A stretch of DNA of 64,000 bases from Polytrichum commune. Its lineage: Eukaryota; Streptophyta; Polytrichopsida; Polytrichales; Polytrichaceae. Under the pieces are notes generated by a model. That model had not been told where the DNA came from. It saw only the letters and a list, made by a program, of their open reading frames with translations, and searched no databases. Below, in pieces: positions 12,101-24,700 of the stretch (its first letter is position 1; every line of letters begins with the position of its first letter). Both the position numbers and the translations under genes were made by a program. Location of the stretch: positions 2,108,501-2,172,500 of the forward strand of contig OX485805.1 of the NCBI GenBank assembly GCA_950295325.1. Direction: 5' to 3'.

Positions 12101-13805
12101 CCATTGCATTTAGATGGACAACAAGGTTCTTGTCCCGTTCCTTATTAAAGAAAAAAATAGAACAGGATAGGACGTGACATGACATGACTTAGAGAGTAAT
12201 GTTTAAGACCAATCTTGTTTGCGTTGGATTGAAGAACTCATATATATATATATACGTTCATGGGTGGAGTGTGCAACTCTACAAACAAAAGGTGCCAAAA
12301 CATTATGACTTGCGGATTTCTTTTAGTATCCTTTATCACATAAATGAGATCAAAGAAGTAGAGTCGGATTTGAAACACCAAACAAAAGGCAATGTCCAAT
12401 AATTGATTAAATAGCTTACTTATTTGAATATTCTACTTGACGTACAAGTCGATGTATGAAGACTCAAATAGTCACTTGATTATATCCAGTTACACCCATA
12501 GAAACATATTGGTCAGGTTAGGCATACCTCGAATGAAAGAAACCATAATCATTGTAAATGGATATTTGAAATCGAGATTGGTAGGATTAACAATATTTAA
12601 TTTTAGACAAGAAACCAAGTCTCATAAAAAGTAGAAACACTCATGAGATTCCCGAAATATAGATTGGCAACAAAATAGTGCCAATATAAAATTTGAATAT
12701 TTTTGAACGTTAGATGTGAGGCAACCTTGATTTCAATAATACCTCCTCCTCGTTTTTTTATAAGGAGCCTTAGTATTGATGATAAAGTGCTCAAAGTAGG
12801 TAGGCCCTTGATATTGTTATAGTGACCAACTGCAATGCCACTTTCTATATATTTGTCAAACATGTGTAGGATCAAAAATTGAAAGATTTTGAAGCCAAAG
12901 TATTCGACAAGACCAGGAAAGACATTGCTTGAACCAATCAAGGCCCAATAAGGGCCCCCATCGAACAACTTGTAGAATCCGAATAATGTTATGGGGTGAG
13001 GGGGGGGGGGGACGAGTCACTTGTGGAGTGCAATAATCATTTTGGAAGCTTTAAGGATACATGTTTAATAAAATGCCATTAGAAACATCCATTCACATCT
13101 TGCAATGTCATACCCTAATGTGTTGGATTTTGTAGTTATAATAATGTAGAACATGATAGCTAGGTTTAAAATAAAGTAAAGTGATTTGGGCCCCTTACAA
13201 TCTAACCAAGATGAATGTCTCTCTCGCCCTTCAAACACATGGACAGGGCAAAATTGTTGACTTCATATGTGCATCGAGTAATTGTTTGTTACAAATGGAG
13301 GTATGCCACCCCTCCAAGGAACATATGCTGCAACTTGCAAGACTTGCTACACATGCACTTGAACCTCATGAGTGGCTCCACCACCCTATCCGCAAGTTTT
13401 GTTGCAAGGATTGTAGGGAAAAAAAGTGACTAGATGATGCATGCCACCTACATATACAATGTGTTTGACATCAAATTTAGTTAACTTGTCAAGCGAAAAT
13501 AACATGCCTATCTTCAAGAGGCCAACATTGTGGATAAATGTAAATGGTATTCTCTCCAAAGAAACCCCCTCGCATGTAGAGCCTCACGGTTGGGCAAGGG
13601 TCTTGAAAGATGTGCTTGTATGTACAATATATGAGAGGAAACTTAGCTAAATCGTCAAGCAAAAATGACACGCCCATCTTTAGGAGGCTAATATCATGAA
13701 TGTTTTCTCTTTATATCACTTTAATGCTTTTCTCCAAAGAAGCCCCCTTCCAATGTAGGGCTTCATAGGTGGGCGTGGACCTTGGGGATGGTACATGTGT
13801 GTACA
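9200..13805. other. Intergenic, no gene recognised
   Basis: Open frames in the more GC-rich part (10.1-11.2 kb) are short, lack recognisable domains and overlap on both strands. Simple repeats are present: a TA run near 12240-12254 and ten consecutive G near 13002-13011. Nothing else is supported. Confidence 0.5.
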
Positions 13806-13819
13806 AAATTGGAGATAGA

Positions 13820-14064
13820 GGCTGGGGATTCGTGGCACTCAAGTAAAATCATCCGTGCGGATGAAAAAAACACAGGAATCATCTAAATGGCTATTTTGGG
13901 CAATTTGATTCCGGAAATAGAGTCAAAGGCCCCGAATTAGTCTAGTGACGTCACATTCGAATGAATCGGCCCTCAACCCCATAGGGGGGCTTTTTTTATT
14001 GGAGCCACTTCATCCACGATATCTTGGATGGATGATTTTACTTGAGTGCCACGAATCCCGAGCC
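13820..14064. mobile_element. Mutator-type MITE (245 bp) with perfect 9 bp TSD
   Basis: The element begins GGCTGGGGATTCGTGGCACT and ends with the inverse, AGTGCCACGAATCCCGAGCC. Terminal inverted repeats of about 35 bp differ at one position near the tip (GGCTGGGG against GGCTCGGG). Both sides are flanked by GGAGATAGA, at 13811-13819 and 14065-14073, a perfect 9 bp direct repeat. A 9 bp target duplication with TIRs starting GG is the signature of Mutator-superfamily elements. The interior has no coding capacity, so it is non-autonomous. Near-identity of the TIRs and the TSD implies a fairly recent insertion. Confidence 0.92.
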
Positions 14065-14079
14065 GGAGATAGACATTAT

Positions 14080-15720
14080 ATAACATGTAAACCACATTCG
14101 AATAACATAATCACAAAGTATAACAAAAAGTATTCGCTTCAGAGGGCAAATATGAAAATAAGCTAAGTGAAAGAGAATTACTAGAGGTGAGCTTTGGCTT
14201 CAATCCGAGGAACTAAATCTACTTCGACTAAGGTAGAAGGTGCTTAAACCAACACTTCAAGCTATTGCATATACATATAGCTATGTGGTTGATATATAAA
14301 ATAGATATTTATATTAGCCTTTGGGCTAAACATAGGTATCAAGAAAGAAAAAATATTTTTAGTCTCAATTGAATATTTGATGAATATTCAAAGTCAAAAC
14401 AACTAGCTTCCTTAAACCAATCCATAGGCCCCGAGTATGGCAACCTCACATGTGATGAGGACCCCCACGTTCATTGCCTAAAACCAACACAACATAATTG
14501 GGTACTAGACCCAAACTACATCAAAGCCCAAGTAGTAATGGTACGCAAAGTCACAAGGCTACCTCCATGATCCCTCCCAATTCGCTTGCAAAACCATCAC
14601 CTTGCATCCCGGGAACCGACCTCCTTGCATCCCGGGAAATGACCCTTTTGTGCTTTGTGGGCCTACCTCCTTGGCGTTGTGAATAGAATGGCTATAATAG
14701 GCATTGACAAGCCACCCTAATCCCACCTTGAACCAACCCGAGACTGAGTGGAGCTACATGGAGGTCATGGAGGCCGCTATGAGGTGGCATCACTTATGAC
14801 ACCTAAAACCGTCACTCCGTGGGCCTAGACACTCCAACACCGCCAGGTTCGATTCAAGGTCATAGAGTGTTGGCAATTGGGAGGTGTTTATAGATGTTGG
14901 TTTTGGATGGGGTATTGGTTTTAGCACCCTCTACCTTAGATGGTCCACCTATGTAAGAGCTAAACCACATCTTGGACAACATTTGCGACACCAACCATTG
15001 TGATTGCAAGGTCAATGGGCGCCTTGTGCTTGAAACCAACCTTCAGAAACAAAACATTTTTAAGAGCCCAATGGCGAAAGTTTTGAAGGAGAATCCAACA
15101 TTGTATAAACAAAACTTCCAATTTTCCAATTCTATTTCAGAAACCTTGACAAATTCGTAACCACAAAATTTTCCCTATATTGTGGCGAATTGCACCCTAT
15201 TTGGTGTCTAGGCTCCAATGAAATTCGTCAACACCCCCATCAGGCTTGTGCTTCATGTCATATTGTCAAAACTCCTGCTAAAAAAACTCACTTTTTTGGC
15301 TGTTGTCCAGTGCAACTACTGGAAAAAATTGCCATGAGCAATCCACAGAAATTGTTCTTCTAACTTCTTCCCACCTATACTGGGGACCTATTAGCAGAAG
15401 ATCTCGTAAAGAGATAAACTGCTAAGTACACAAAAATGCTCCAGAATATTGACACCTAAAACTATGCAAGGCACTAATCTAGTTTCAAATTGGGAAATTC
15501 TACCACGAAATTCAATGAATTATATAAGAACAACAACCACATGCATGTGATCTATACTCATCCTTCATCACATTTCTGCTTGCTAACCTTGCAATCTACA
15601 CTGTAGAAAATGTACAGAGTGTTGTTACATGAAAAAACCATGGAGGTGGCTTTTTTAAACAAAATCGTTAACTATACCAAATGAGGTGATAGTAACCATG
15701 ATTAGCAGAGAATGAAATAT
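14080..15720. other. Intergenic, downstream flank of the callose synthase gene
   Basis: No gene is recognised. The last few hundred bases before 15728 presumably hold the 3' UTR of the minus-strand callose synthase gene. I cannot place a poly(A) site with confidence. Confidence 0.4.
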
Positions 15721-15727
15721 CAATCTA

Positions 15728-18700
15728 TTACTTCTCTTTGGTGTCCTTCTCCCTGGACTTCTTGCCAACAGTGGCCAGCAATGTTGAAATATGGAGCCCT
15801 CGGCTGAATCCCTCATTGAACAAGACTCGCGTCTGCATCGCCTGGAAACCTGGTAACCACGAAAGAATAACTACCGGAGCCAAAACTATAAGGCCCATAC
15901 CGAGCTCATAAAGGCGTGCTACGGACACGACAACAGGCCAAATAAAAGTTTTCTCAAGCCACTGAGTTCTAAAAACAAGAATGATTTGGATGAGCCCCCA
16001 TCCGGTGGGCAGAAACGCTAATAAACTTGTCAGCAGGTCCATAAATGTAAACGTCGTGAAAATCTTCAAAAGCGCGATTACAACACAAACGATGACAATT
16101 AGGGTTGCTTGAACGGAGCGATACCGACTATGGTGTCGAATGGAAAGCCGGGAATTGGCAAAAGAAATGATAAAATGGATCAAGCCTGCCACGACGACAT
16201 AACTCCAAGAGCTTAGGTAAACCCAAAAACTATGGTTGTTTTGGAATAATCGAAGTTGATAGACGACCCCATATTGGAAAAAGAAGAAACGCAGGTCAAG
16301 TAAAACTTCCAATGCTTTTCCCCACAACCCAGTTTGTTGGAAATGTTTTTGTTCTTCAAGCCACCAGCTTTCCCAACTTTGATCAGGGCCAGTTATAATG
16401 CCTCCTTTATACCAGAGCCAGTTGGTGAAGTCCTCATAGTCGTCCAGGGTTTTAAGCCAATCGAATCCCGACGGGTTGAATATGAACGGTGCCATGATCC
16501 AACAAAGTGCTAAAAACCAGCTCGTCAATACAATCAATATATATGTCGCTGAGGAACGCGTCGCCCCATAGGTTTGGTACACAATAAGGAGTATAATAAG
16601 TTCAATCCCTTTCACAAAATGACTCCTCGAGTATAGCCGGTAATTCGCAGCGAAATGCTCGTGCTTCACAACAAAGCCCCGTCCTGTTGCCCTGTACTGG
16701 AGATCGAGAACAAAAAGAAAAAAGAAAATATTAATATTAATACGACAAACATCACAGCCGATAACAATAGAAGGCACACAATAGAGTTCCCCTTTACCTC
16801 AATGGGACTTCTCATTGGGAGTTGGTTGGTCCCCTATGAGGTTTGAAGGCAATACCGATAGTTCCTTTCTACTTGTGGTACAGGCTTGGAGGTAGGGTTT
16901 GAATTTGAATGAAGAACAACCTATTGTACAAAATTGAAGGTCAAACACATTTTAGCACCTCTTGGCATAACAAAATGAGTTCGACAATCCATGAACCAAT
17001 ATAGCATGTTCTGTGTTCAACCTTCCACACTACCTCCAAAGCATGCACCACAAACTTACTGAATATGGAAGGTATTGCATGCAAAAAACCAACCCCCGAC
17101 CAGAAGTCAATTTGAGTTTAGGGTTTAAGGTTTAGAGTTTAAGTTAAAACTCAATTGATTAGCTTATGAATTACAAGACACGAGGGAGTGTTGCATACCA
17201 TGGCACCACCATGGAGGAGGGTGCGGCCAAAATAATGAGCCCGTGTGCCCATTGAGAAGGTAAAGAACACAGATGCGAGTTGCAGCTGCATGGTGAAAAA
17301 ATCCCATAAGGCAGTTCGAAAACCGCGTTCGAGAGCATTTTCCACAATCATAGGCAATGCCGTAAGAATCCCTAGCTGTACAATGAACTGCTGATTCAAA
17401 GCTGCCGTGAGTGCTGTGTTATCAAGGATTTTGGAGGTTAGGAACGAGCTTTCAGCACCACTTAGTGCCAGATACACACGGCCCCAAAGAAACGCGAAAA
17501 CGGTGAGAACAACGATCAAGTTGTTGATGAAGAACCCAACAGTCGTGTAATAAAATGAGAGCATTCGGAAGAAATCGAGCCGGTGACCCAGGCGGTACAC
17601 ATCTCGACTCAAAACTTGCTCACCATTTCCACTTGACACTTTTGCTTCAAACAATGCAATCTGGTTCAGTCCGACGTCCCTTCCCTTTCCAGCCTGATTG
17701 AACCATCCCACATAGCCAGCACAAAATTTGGTTAATTTCAATTGACTCTATTGAATATTCTACTGAGGGGCTGATCACACCAGCCACTTCTGGCACCATC
17801 CATCAGCATCTCCAGATGTAATAGTGTGAAAAGTGGTGGTCCAACATCTATTTCTCAACATAATCCCCAGCAATTTCACGGCCAGAACTGGATGAAAAAT
17901 TTGGTGTGATCGGAGCATGATCCCTTTTTCAATCTGCTTGACTTGCATAACAATTGAGTTAACCATAAAGTCCCCAGATCAAACTCTAGGTAAGCTGGTT
18001 AAAAAGGCAGGTCCATAAAGTTGCCCAAGTGGCCCTTTATGGGCTTTTGTGATACGGTTTTTTACAGTTCACCTACATAAACACATTTTTAGCAAAACTC
18101 GTGAACTGCAACCATGTTCAAATTGTCCAATTCATTTTCTAGCTGAAATTTTTACAAAACGAGGTGAATATTGGATGTTCGAGTTTATTTAAGTGTTTAC
18201 TATGATATTCGAAAGATATTTTCCAAAATATCTTCAAGGAAAAAGAGAAAATAGCATTAAAGTAGTGCAAAAAAACCATGGCCGTTAAGGCTTGATTAAC
18301 ATGCTAATAGAGTGGGCCAGGGCTAAAAATCCAACCTTTTTATAGGATCGTTGGGCCGTCCTAGCCTTGCATAGGCCAAGGCAAGATTTAAGGTGACAGG
18401 TCCCATGGGTGGGACCCTAATTTAGATCCTAATCTTCTCCTTAAATTATTTAGATTGAAAGAAGAGGTACAAAAGTTTCAGCCAACTTTCATAATTAGGC
18501 TCCCACACAAGACACTCTCATGAGCTCTTAATAGAAGAGTCCCTCAAAGAGGGATTAAACTCCTAGTTAGTCTGGTCCCTCTGAAAAACTTTGCGTATAA
18601 CTCAGTTATCACACATGCATCACAAGGAATGTTTAAGTGAGCCAGATGTACTCAATATACTCATATAAAAGATTGAGATGGAAATGATTTGGCAGAAAAA

Positions 18701-21700
18701 AGAAGGCACCTGAATGTACTCGTGATGGGTGACCGTGCCACCACGCAAAGTGCAATTGAACCCTGCAAATATGTCTTCACTAATGTTGATCGTTCGAGAT
18801 GCTTTGCTAATGCCTCCGCGAGTTAAGAACCACAACCGGTCGAAAACATCCGGGTGCCCGTAGTGCATCCTGATTTTAAGAGGGTTGGCTAATACACGTT
18901 GTCCAAGAGTAACAAAGCTTGTTTCTTGAGCTGACATGAACCACGCTAACGACGAAACAGAACCCGTAAAGACATGCTCTCGAACACCCAATATTGTGGG
19001 TTTTCGAACACCGTGGCGCTTGCCAAACTCTTGGAGAAGGTTCCGCATTTTTAATGCCTCCTCAAAGTACATTTCCTGTAGAAGTTGAAGTGGGAGAGAA
19101 CTCAGAATAGCTTCCAAACTATCTCCTATAATTTTGATTAGTATGATTATGTTATCGAACCTTTTGGAATTAATGTTATCCTCTAACTCAGCATGACTTT
19201 TGGTTGGGAGTTGGTTGTTTAGCATAGAGCACCTTCCATGTTCAGTAACTTTGCGGTGCATGCTTAGAGGTACTGTGGACGTTTGAACAAAGAACATTCA
19301 ATATCGGTTCATTCAGGGTCGAACTCATGTTGGCATGCCAAGTGGTCATAAATTGAAAGAAATTATTAATATTCTGTGCAAAACAACCAATGAGAAATCT
19401 TACAGGGCCAACTCCTGACATAAAGTCCCCATTGAGTTAAAGAATAACTCTGATAACCACTCCAGTACCCATGTCATAGAGTAGGCCGATTTTCTTACCT
19501 GGTTCATGTCAATTGTCTGAACAGCATCACCTCTTGTAAAAATGAGTGCATGGTTCTGATTCTCGGGCTTCCCTTCTCCCTGCTTCAAAGGCCCAGGTAG
19601 CTGAACTCGATATATTTCAACTTCATCCTGAAGATCTTGGTCATATTTCACCAAAACTGAGAAATACTGCTTCCCTTCGGTCGACTTTACTTCATCTACG
19701 TAAGCAACCCGTAGGCCTTTATATGTTTTCAGCAAGTAAGCAATACCCTGTGCTTGCTTTGCATTCTCCTTCTTTTGCTTACCATACAATTGGGCAGCAA
19801 CGACATATGTAAATTTCATGGCAGCTGTGGCAAGCACCTGTTCACTTCTCAAAGTTGCCTCCGAATTTGAGAGATCAACTAGTTCTTCCTCATTACTAAC
19901 AGAAGCCTGGGCAACCATTTTTCTGAAACCTAAAGCTTTGTTTAGATCTGTTTCAGAGGCAGCATCGAGAAAAGCCTGGCATTCAAGTGCCCTGTCCCAA
20001 AAGCAGAAATAGCATTTGTACCAAGACCACTATTAGTTGTTTGGAGAAATTTTGTTGTGGAAATGGAATTCAGCTCGATGAATTTGTAGATGCATCCATG
20101 TTTCCCTTGTTGAACCAATTTAATAAAGTCTGCAACATCTCTGTATATGCAAAAATTAACTCCAATCTTAATGGAAAGGAAATTTGTTTTTATCGGGAGT
20201 AATCTGACCTCTCATAATACATCATACCACGCACTGTGCGCGTGAGGGTTTGACCTCGATATGAAGCCCAAAGACAAAGCTGAAATGTCAGATCCTCCTT
20301 CGCCTTCATGCGATTCACAAAATGAGTATCATCCTCAGATTTACCAAGGTTCTGAGAACCAGGTTCCGAAAATCTTTCTTTGAAGTTGTTCCAGTCATCT
20401 GCAGAATTCAGACAGACATGTCAGCATTAATAAGCTTAATAAGCACACTGAAGTAAGGGAAGGGATATCATTAGTTTCAAAGCTGACCTGGAAAAACTTT
20501 CTGAAGATAAAACAGGATGTTGATGCCATCTTCATTTTCCAAGTCCAGGTCTCTCTCTGAGTAGATGACATCCTCCGCATAATAAGGAGTCAAAACACTG
20601 AAAGCCAACATCTTTTCCACCTGCAGAAAGAATTCATCATGCACCACATTAAACCTAAAACCAATTTTTTTTTTGCAGACAACCAGACTTGAAGTGTTGA
20701 AAATAGTTCAGTGGCATGTTGAAAAAACCAGATTTGACACAAAAACAATTTAAATTCAGACCTTGTCAGTTTATGACCTGACATTCCACAGAACCATTTC
20801 AGTCAATAGCGAACCAATTGGAAATTTGAGTCTAAAAATCATGGGCATGAAGCATGAATAACATAAGTGGAGAAGCACAATGACCTTGAAAGGTTATATA
20901 CAGAGACACAAGAAATGTATAGATCCAGGCACCGACCCTCCATTTGTGAATTGTGTTTTTGGTGGTCATAAAACATCTTCAGTGCCAGTATTATGTCCAC
21001 AAGTGCCTATAAGATGTTATATGAACATGAAAACTCTTATTAACAAGACTTTCACAAGAAGACAGGAAAGAATTTCAGGGAAATCAGAAAACCTATTAAT
21101 TTGCATCACAATTCCACTGAAGATACCCGAACAAAACCATCACCTGTGGTGCCCGTGGCATTGTCATGAAAAGGGAATTCGAAAAAAAGGAGATGCGTCG
21201 TCTGGCTTCCAGACCCTTGGGGACTAGTAGCATTGACTCTTTTGTTTCGAGGGTGGTTTGCAGCCGTTTCAGTTGCCTGTAAAAAACCTTGTCTTCCGAA
21301 ACTGGTAACTCAACCGCATCAGAGAAGACTAATCTGAATTTGTTGCTCCGAACTTCATCAATTGTGCCTTTAAATGTTTGTTTCCAGTCGCCTTTCAAAA
21401 AGTCATTGCAAAAGAACTCATATAAATCTTGTAAGCATTTCACCACCTGGAACATGAGTAGAATAAAGTTAGCTATATACCCACATCGAGTATCAACTGG
21501 AAAGACTGCAAAGAAATACCTATAGTCTGTAGACATCCATAAGAGTGGAATGAAGAGAAATCACAAGGCAACTCCAATGAACATTACCAAACTTGAACAC
21601 TATGAAACCCTAAACCCTAGACTGACCATGACTTTTGGTCGGAAGTTGCCTGTTTCACTCACAATACCTTTCATGTTCAGGAAGCTTGTGGTGCATACTC

Positions 21701-24700
21701 GGAGGTAGTGTGGAGGTTTGAACGAAGAATATTCTATATAAATTCAGTGAAAGTCAAACTCATTTTGGCATTCCAAGAGGTGCTAAAAAGAGTTTGGCCC
21801 TCAATGAACAAAATAGGTTGCTCTTTGTTCAAATTCAAACACTGCCTCCAAGCATGCACCGCAAGTACAAAGAGAAAAGATATTAATAGTGTATGCAAAG
21901 CAACCGATAGAAAATCATAGGGGATCAACCAACTCCCAGCATAAAGTCCTATTGAGTTAAGAGGATAAACTCTAATATCTCAGTATAAGTTACCTTTGCC
22001 TTCTCTTGTGACTCTTGCAACACTTTCGACTTTTCTCGTGACTCTTGCAATAACTTCGCCTTTTCTTGTGACTCTTCAGTTTTTGCCTTTGCCTTTGCCT
22101 TCTCTTGTGATGCTTGCACAGCCAGAATTTCTGTGACAAGCTGCAGAACAAATTTATGAACACCCGAGAGCTTCGAGAGCATAAATGTCTCAGTAAACCT
22201 GTGATGCTCAATTGCAGTGTCAATTTCTTCAAATAGTGCTATAAGAATCCGTTGCTCTTCTGAATTTGTCCTTATGATTCGGTGTAGAAGTACATGCTTA
22301 ATGCTATCATATGATTCAATAACAGCGCACCGCCGGTACTCATTTTTTGTGACCTTCTTCCAAACAACTTTGTCTGCCCCATGATGATATTCAACTAGGC
22401 TCAAAGCCATACAGACCTACACAAAATACAACCCAAATCATCAGATTTCTATTGAAGTGAAAAAAACCAAGACCTTTTTCTGTTTGTAATCATGTAAAAG
22501 CTCAGAATAAACTTTGCAAAGCAGTCATAGAGAAGGAAAAAATCATTAAGTTGTAGAAATTTATACAGGTTTCTCTTCACAGAATCGAATTGGGTGTCTC
22601 CTTAGTTACTCTCACCTCATTTGCAAGCAAGGTTGAAGGCCACTGAAAGACTGAAATGCCCCAATCTGCAGAAGGAATTTCGAGCAACTCTAGCTCTCTG
22701 TATTCAATGTAATAAGAAGCAATGTCAACATTCAAGCTTGTTATGACTACAAAATTTATTATGGCTAAACTAAGACACATTACTTTCTCTCTTTTGTGCT
22801 CCCTCTCTCTCTCACTTGTATGAGAAATAAGATGGCAGAGTCAGTTTTTGCTATAAACAATGCTGTGTTCATGGTCTAACAAACACTTGAGGACAAAAAG
22901 CCATGTCACAGAATTAAGAGAGCATGCCTGTTACTTATTAAATCCTCTTCTCGGAATGTTTGCAGGATCTCGTTCCAGGTATACGAAAAACGTTTCGCTT
23001 CCATGTTCTCATCCTGTCAGGCATGAATATAAATGAGAATCCATACATGAACTTATTGTTAAAATGATGAACAAGGGAAATCAACAAATAATCTGCCATT
23101 TCAAGTCACCTTGGGTTCTTGGGCAGCCGCTCCATATCGAAGTTTGATCCGTTTGAAGAGGTTTTTAGTGTTAACCCACCAGCCATACCTGCTCCAACCA
23201 TAAAAGGTAAAAACATTAAAACAAGTCTCCTGCTGAATACTGGCTAGAGGAGATGGTAACAATGTAATTAAGTACTAGCTGCAAAAAATAATTTTTGGAG
23301 GATCATTATTTTATGAGGATGGAAATTACTCACTGTTCTTTGAGACCCCATGTTTCGGGCGTGAGGTTAAATTGAACAGCACTAGGAAACATCTGGAAGC
23401 GTGTTTTGAGTTGATTGACATTTCGGATCTGAGCAAGCCACATAGCAGAAATTTAATATACACTTTGGAGCTTTGAGCTGGAATCTTTGCACAACAGCAG
23501 TGAGAGTTGAAAACATTACAAAATCTTTCACAAGACAGGTGTCACGTAAATTACTTTTAAGATTCATTGCTAGTTTTTTTCTGCCAATATAATGCTTTAA
23601 AAGGTTGGCAATGAATTATTGGTTCTTAATTCAGATTCAATATAAAAAAATAATCACCTCAAAATAATAAACAGTGAGTCTGATTTGAATCATAAATCTC
23701 CTGTATGCCAAACAAAGGTATTTTGTGTGGTACAACAATTTGGTGACCAAAATTTGACAATCCTCCTAAAACTCAACCTCTTGCACAGTTCAAAGTCATT
23801 AATAAAGCTAAAGGTTCAGTTCAAGCAGAACATATAAGCTCTCTACCTTAATTGATCAAAAACAAGTCAACAGAAGACAAGTTCTACTGCTACAAGTCTC
23901 ATTGTTCATTTTGAGATCAAGATTGGTATCATGTACTAAATAATTAATAATTTCATAATCGGCATAAAATCATTTGAGGATGCACCTTAATCTGTGTGAG
24001 GCAACAATTAATGACTCGGCCCAATAATCTTGCTGATTAATGTCTTAACACGATAAATACTAGGTACTTTGTGAACAATTAACAAGTGGTACTGTTATTG
24101 ATAGTGAGAAATTTTTGTGACTAACGAAATACCTCGCCAAGATGATCCAATAGGCCTACTAATGCTCCAAACAAAGAAGACCAAACGCAGTACCAAATTT
24201 GCGTGTCCATGAAATATATCTGGGAAAGAACCCACAAATGTTTTTGAGACATGTCCATCCAAGTGTTTTAACAAAATGTAAAATCATCACAAAGTAAGTA
24301 TCCTTGAACAAGACCTTCAAGTAGTTGATCAACAGAAAAGTTTATAGAATAAGGTCACTTAAGATGTTCTTTTAGGGCTTTCAAACAAATAGAACATCTT
24401 ACCAGAATCACCGGAGCCCACAAAGCAAGTACTGCAACCCTATTGCCTGCATACATATATCAATAACTTGTTAGTGCAACTTAAAACATATCAAGAACCC
24501 CTAAATGGCTCATCAAGAATTCAACACAGATCAGCGCCCAATAATTAACAAAACAATAATGAAGAGAAATGCTCTAAACTGCAGTGCAAACAAACAAAAT
24601 CCCGCATACAAAAAATTCTGGGTTGAAAGCGTTTAGAGTTCAATAAACGGACGTCCACATTGATGAGGAGTATAATAATACCATGAGAAAAAAACTGATG

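Noticed and set aside
14843-14853. GGTTCGATTC, resembling a tRNA T-arm
   Set aside because: No matching A-box, anticodon arm or acceptor stem could be placed upstream.
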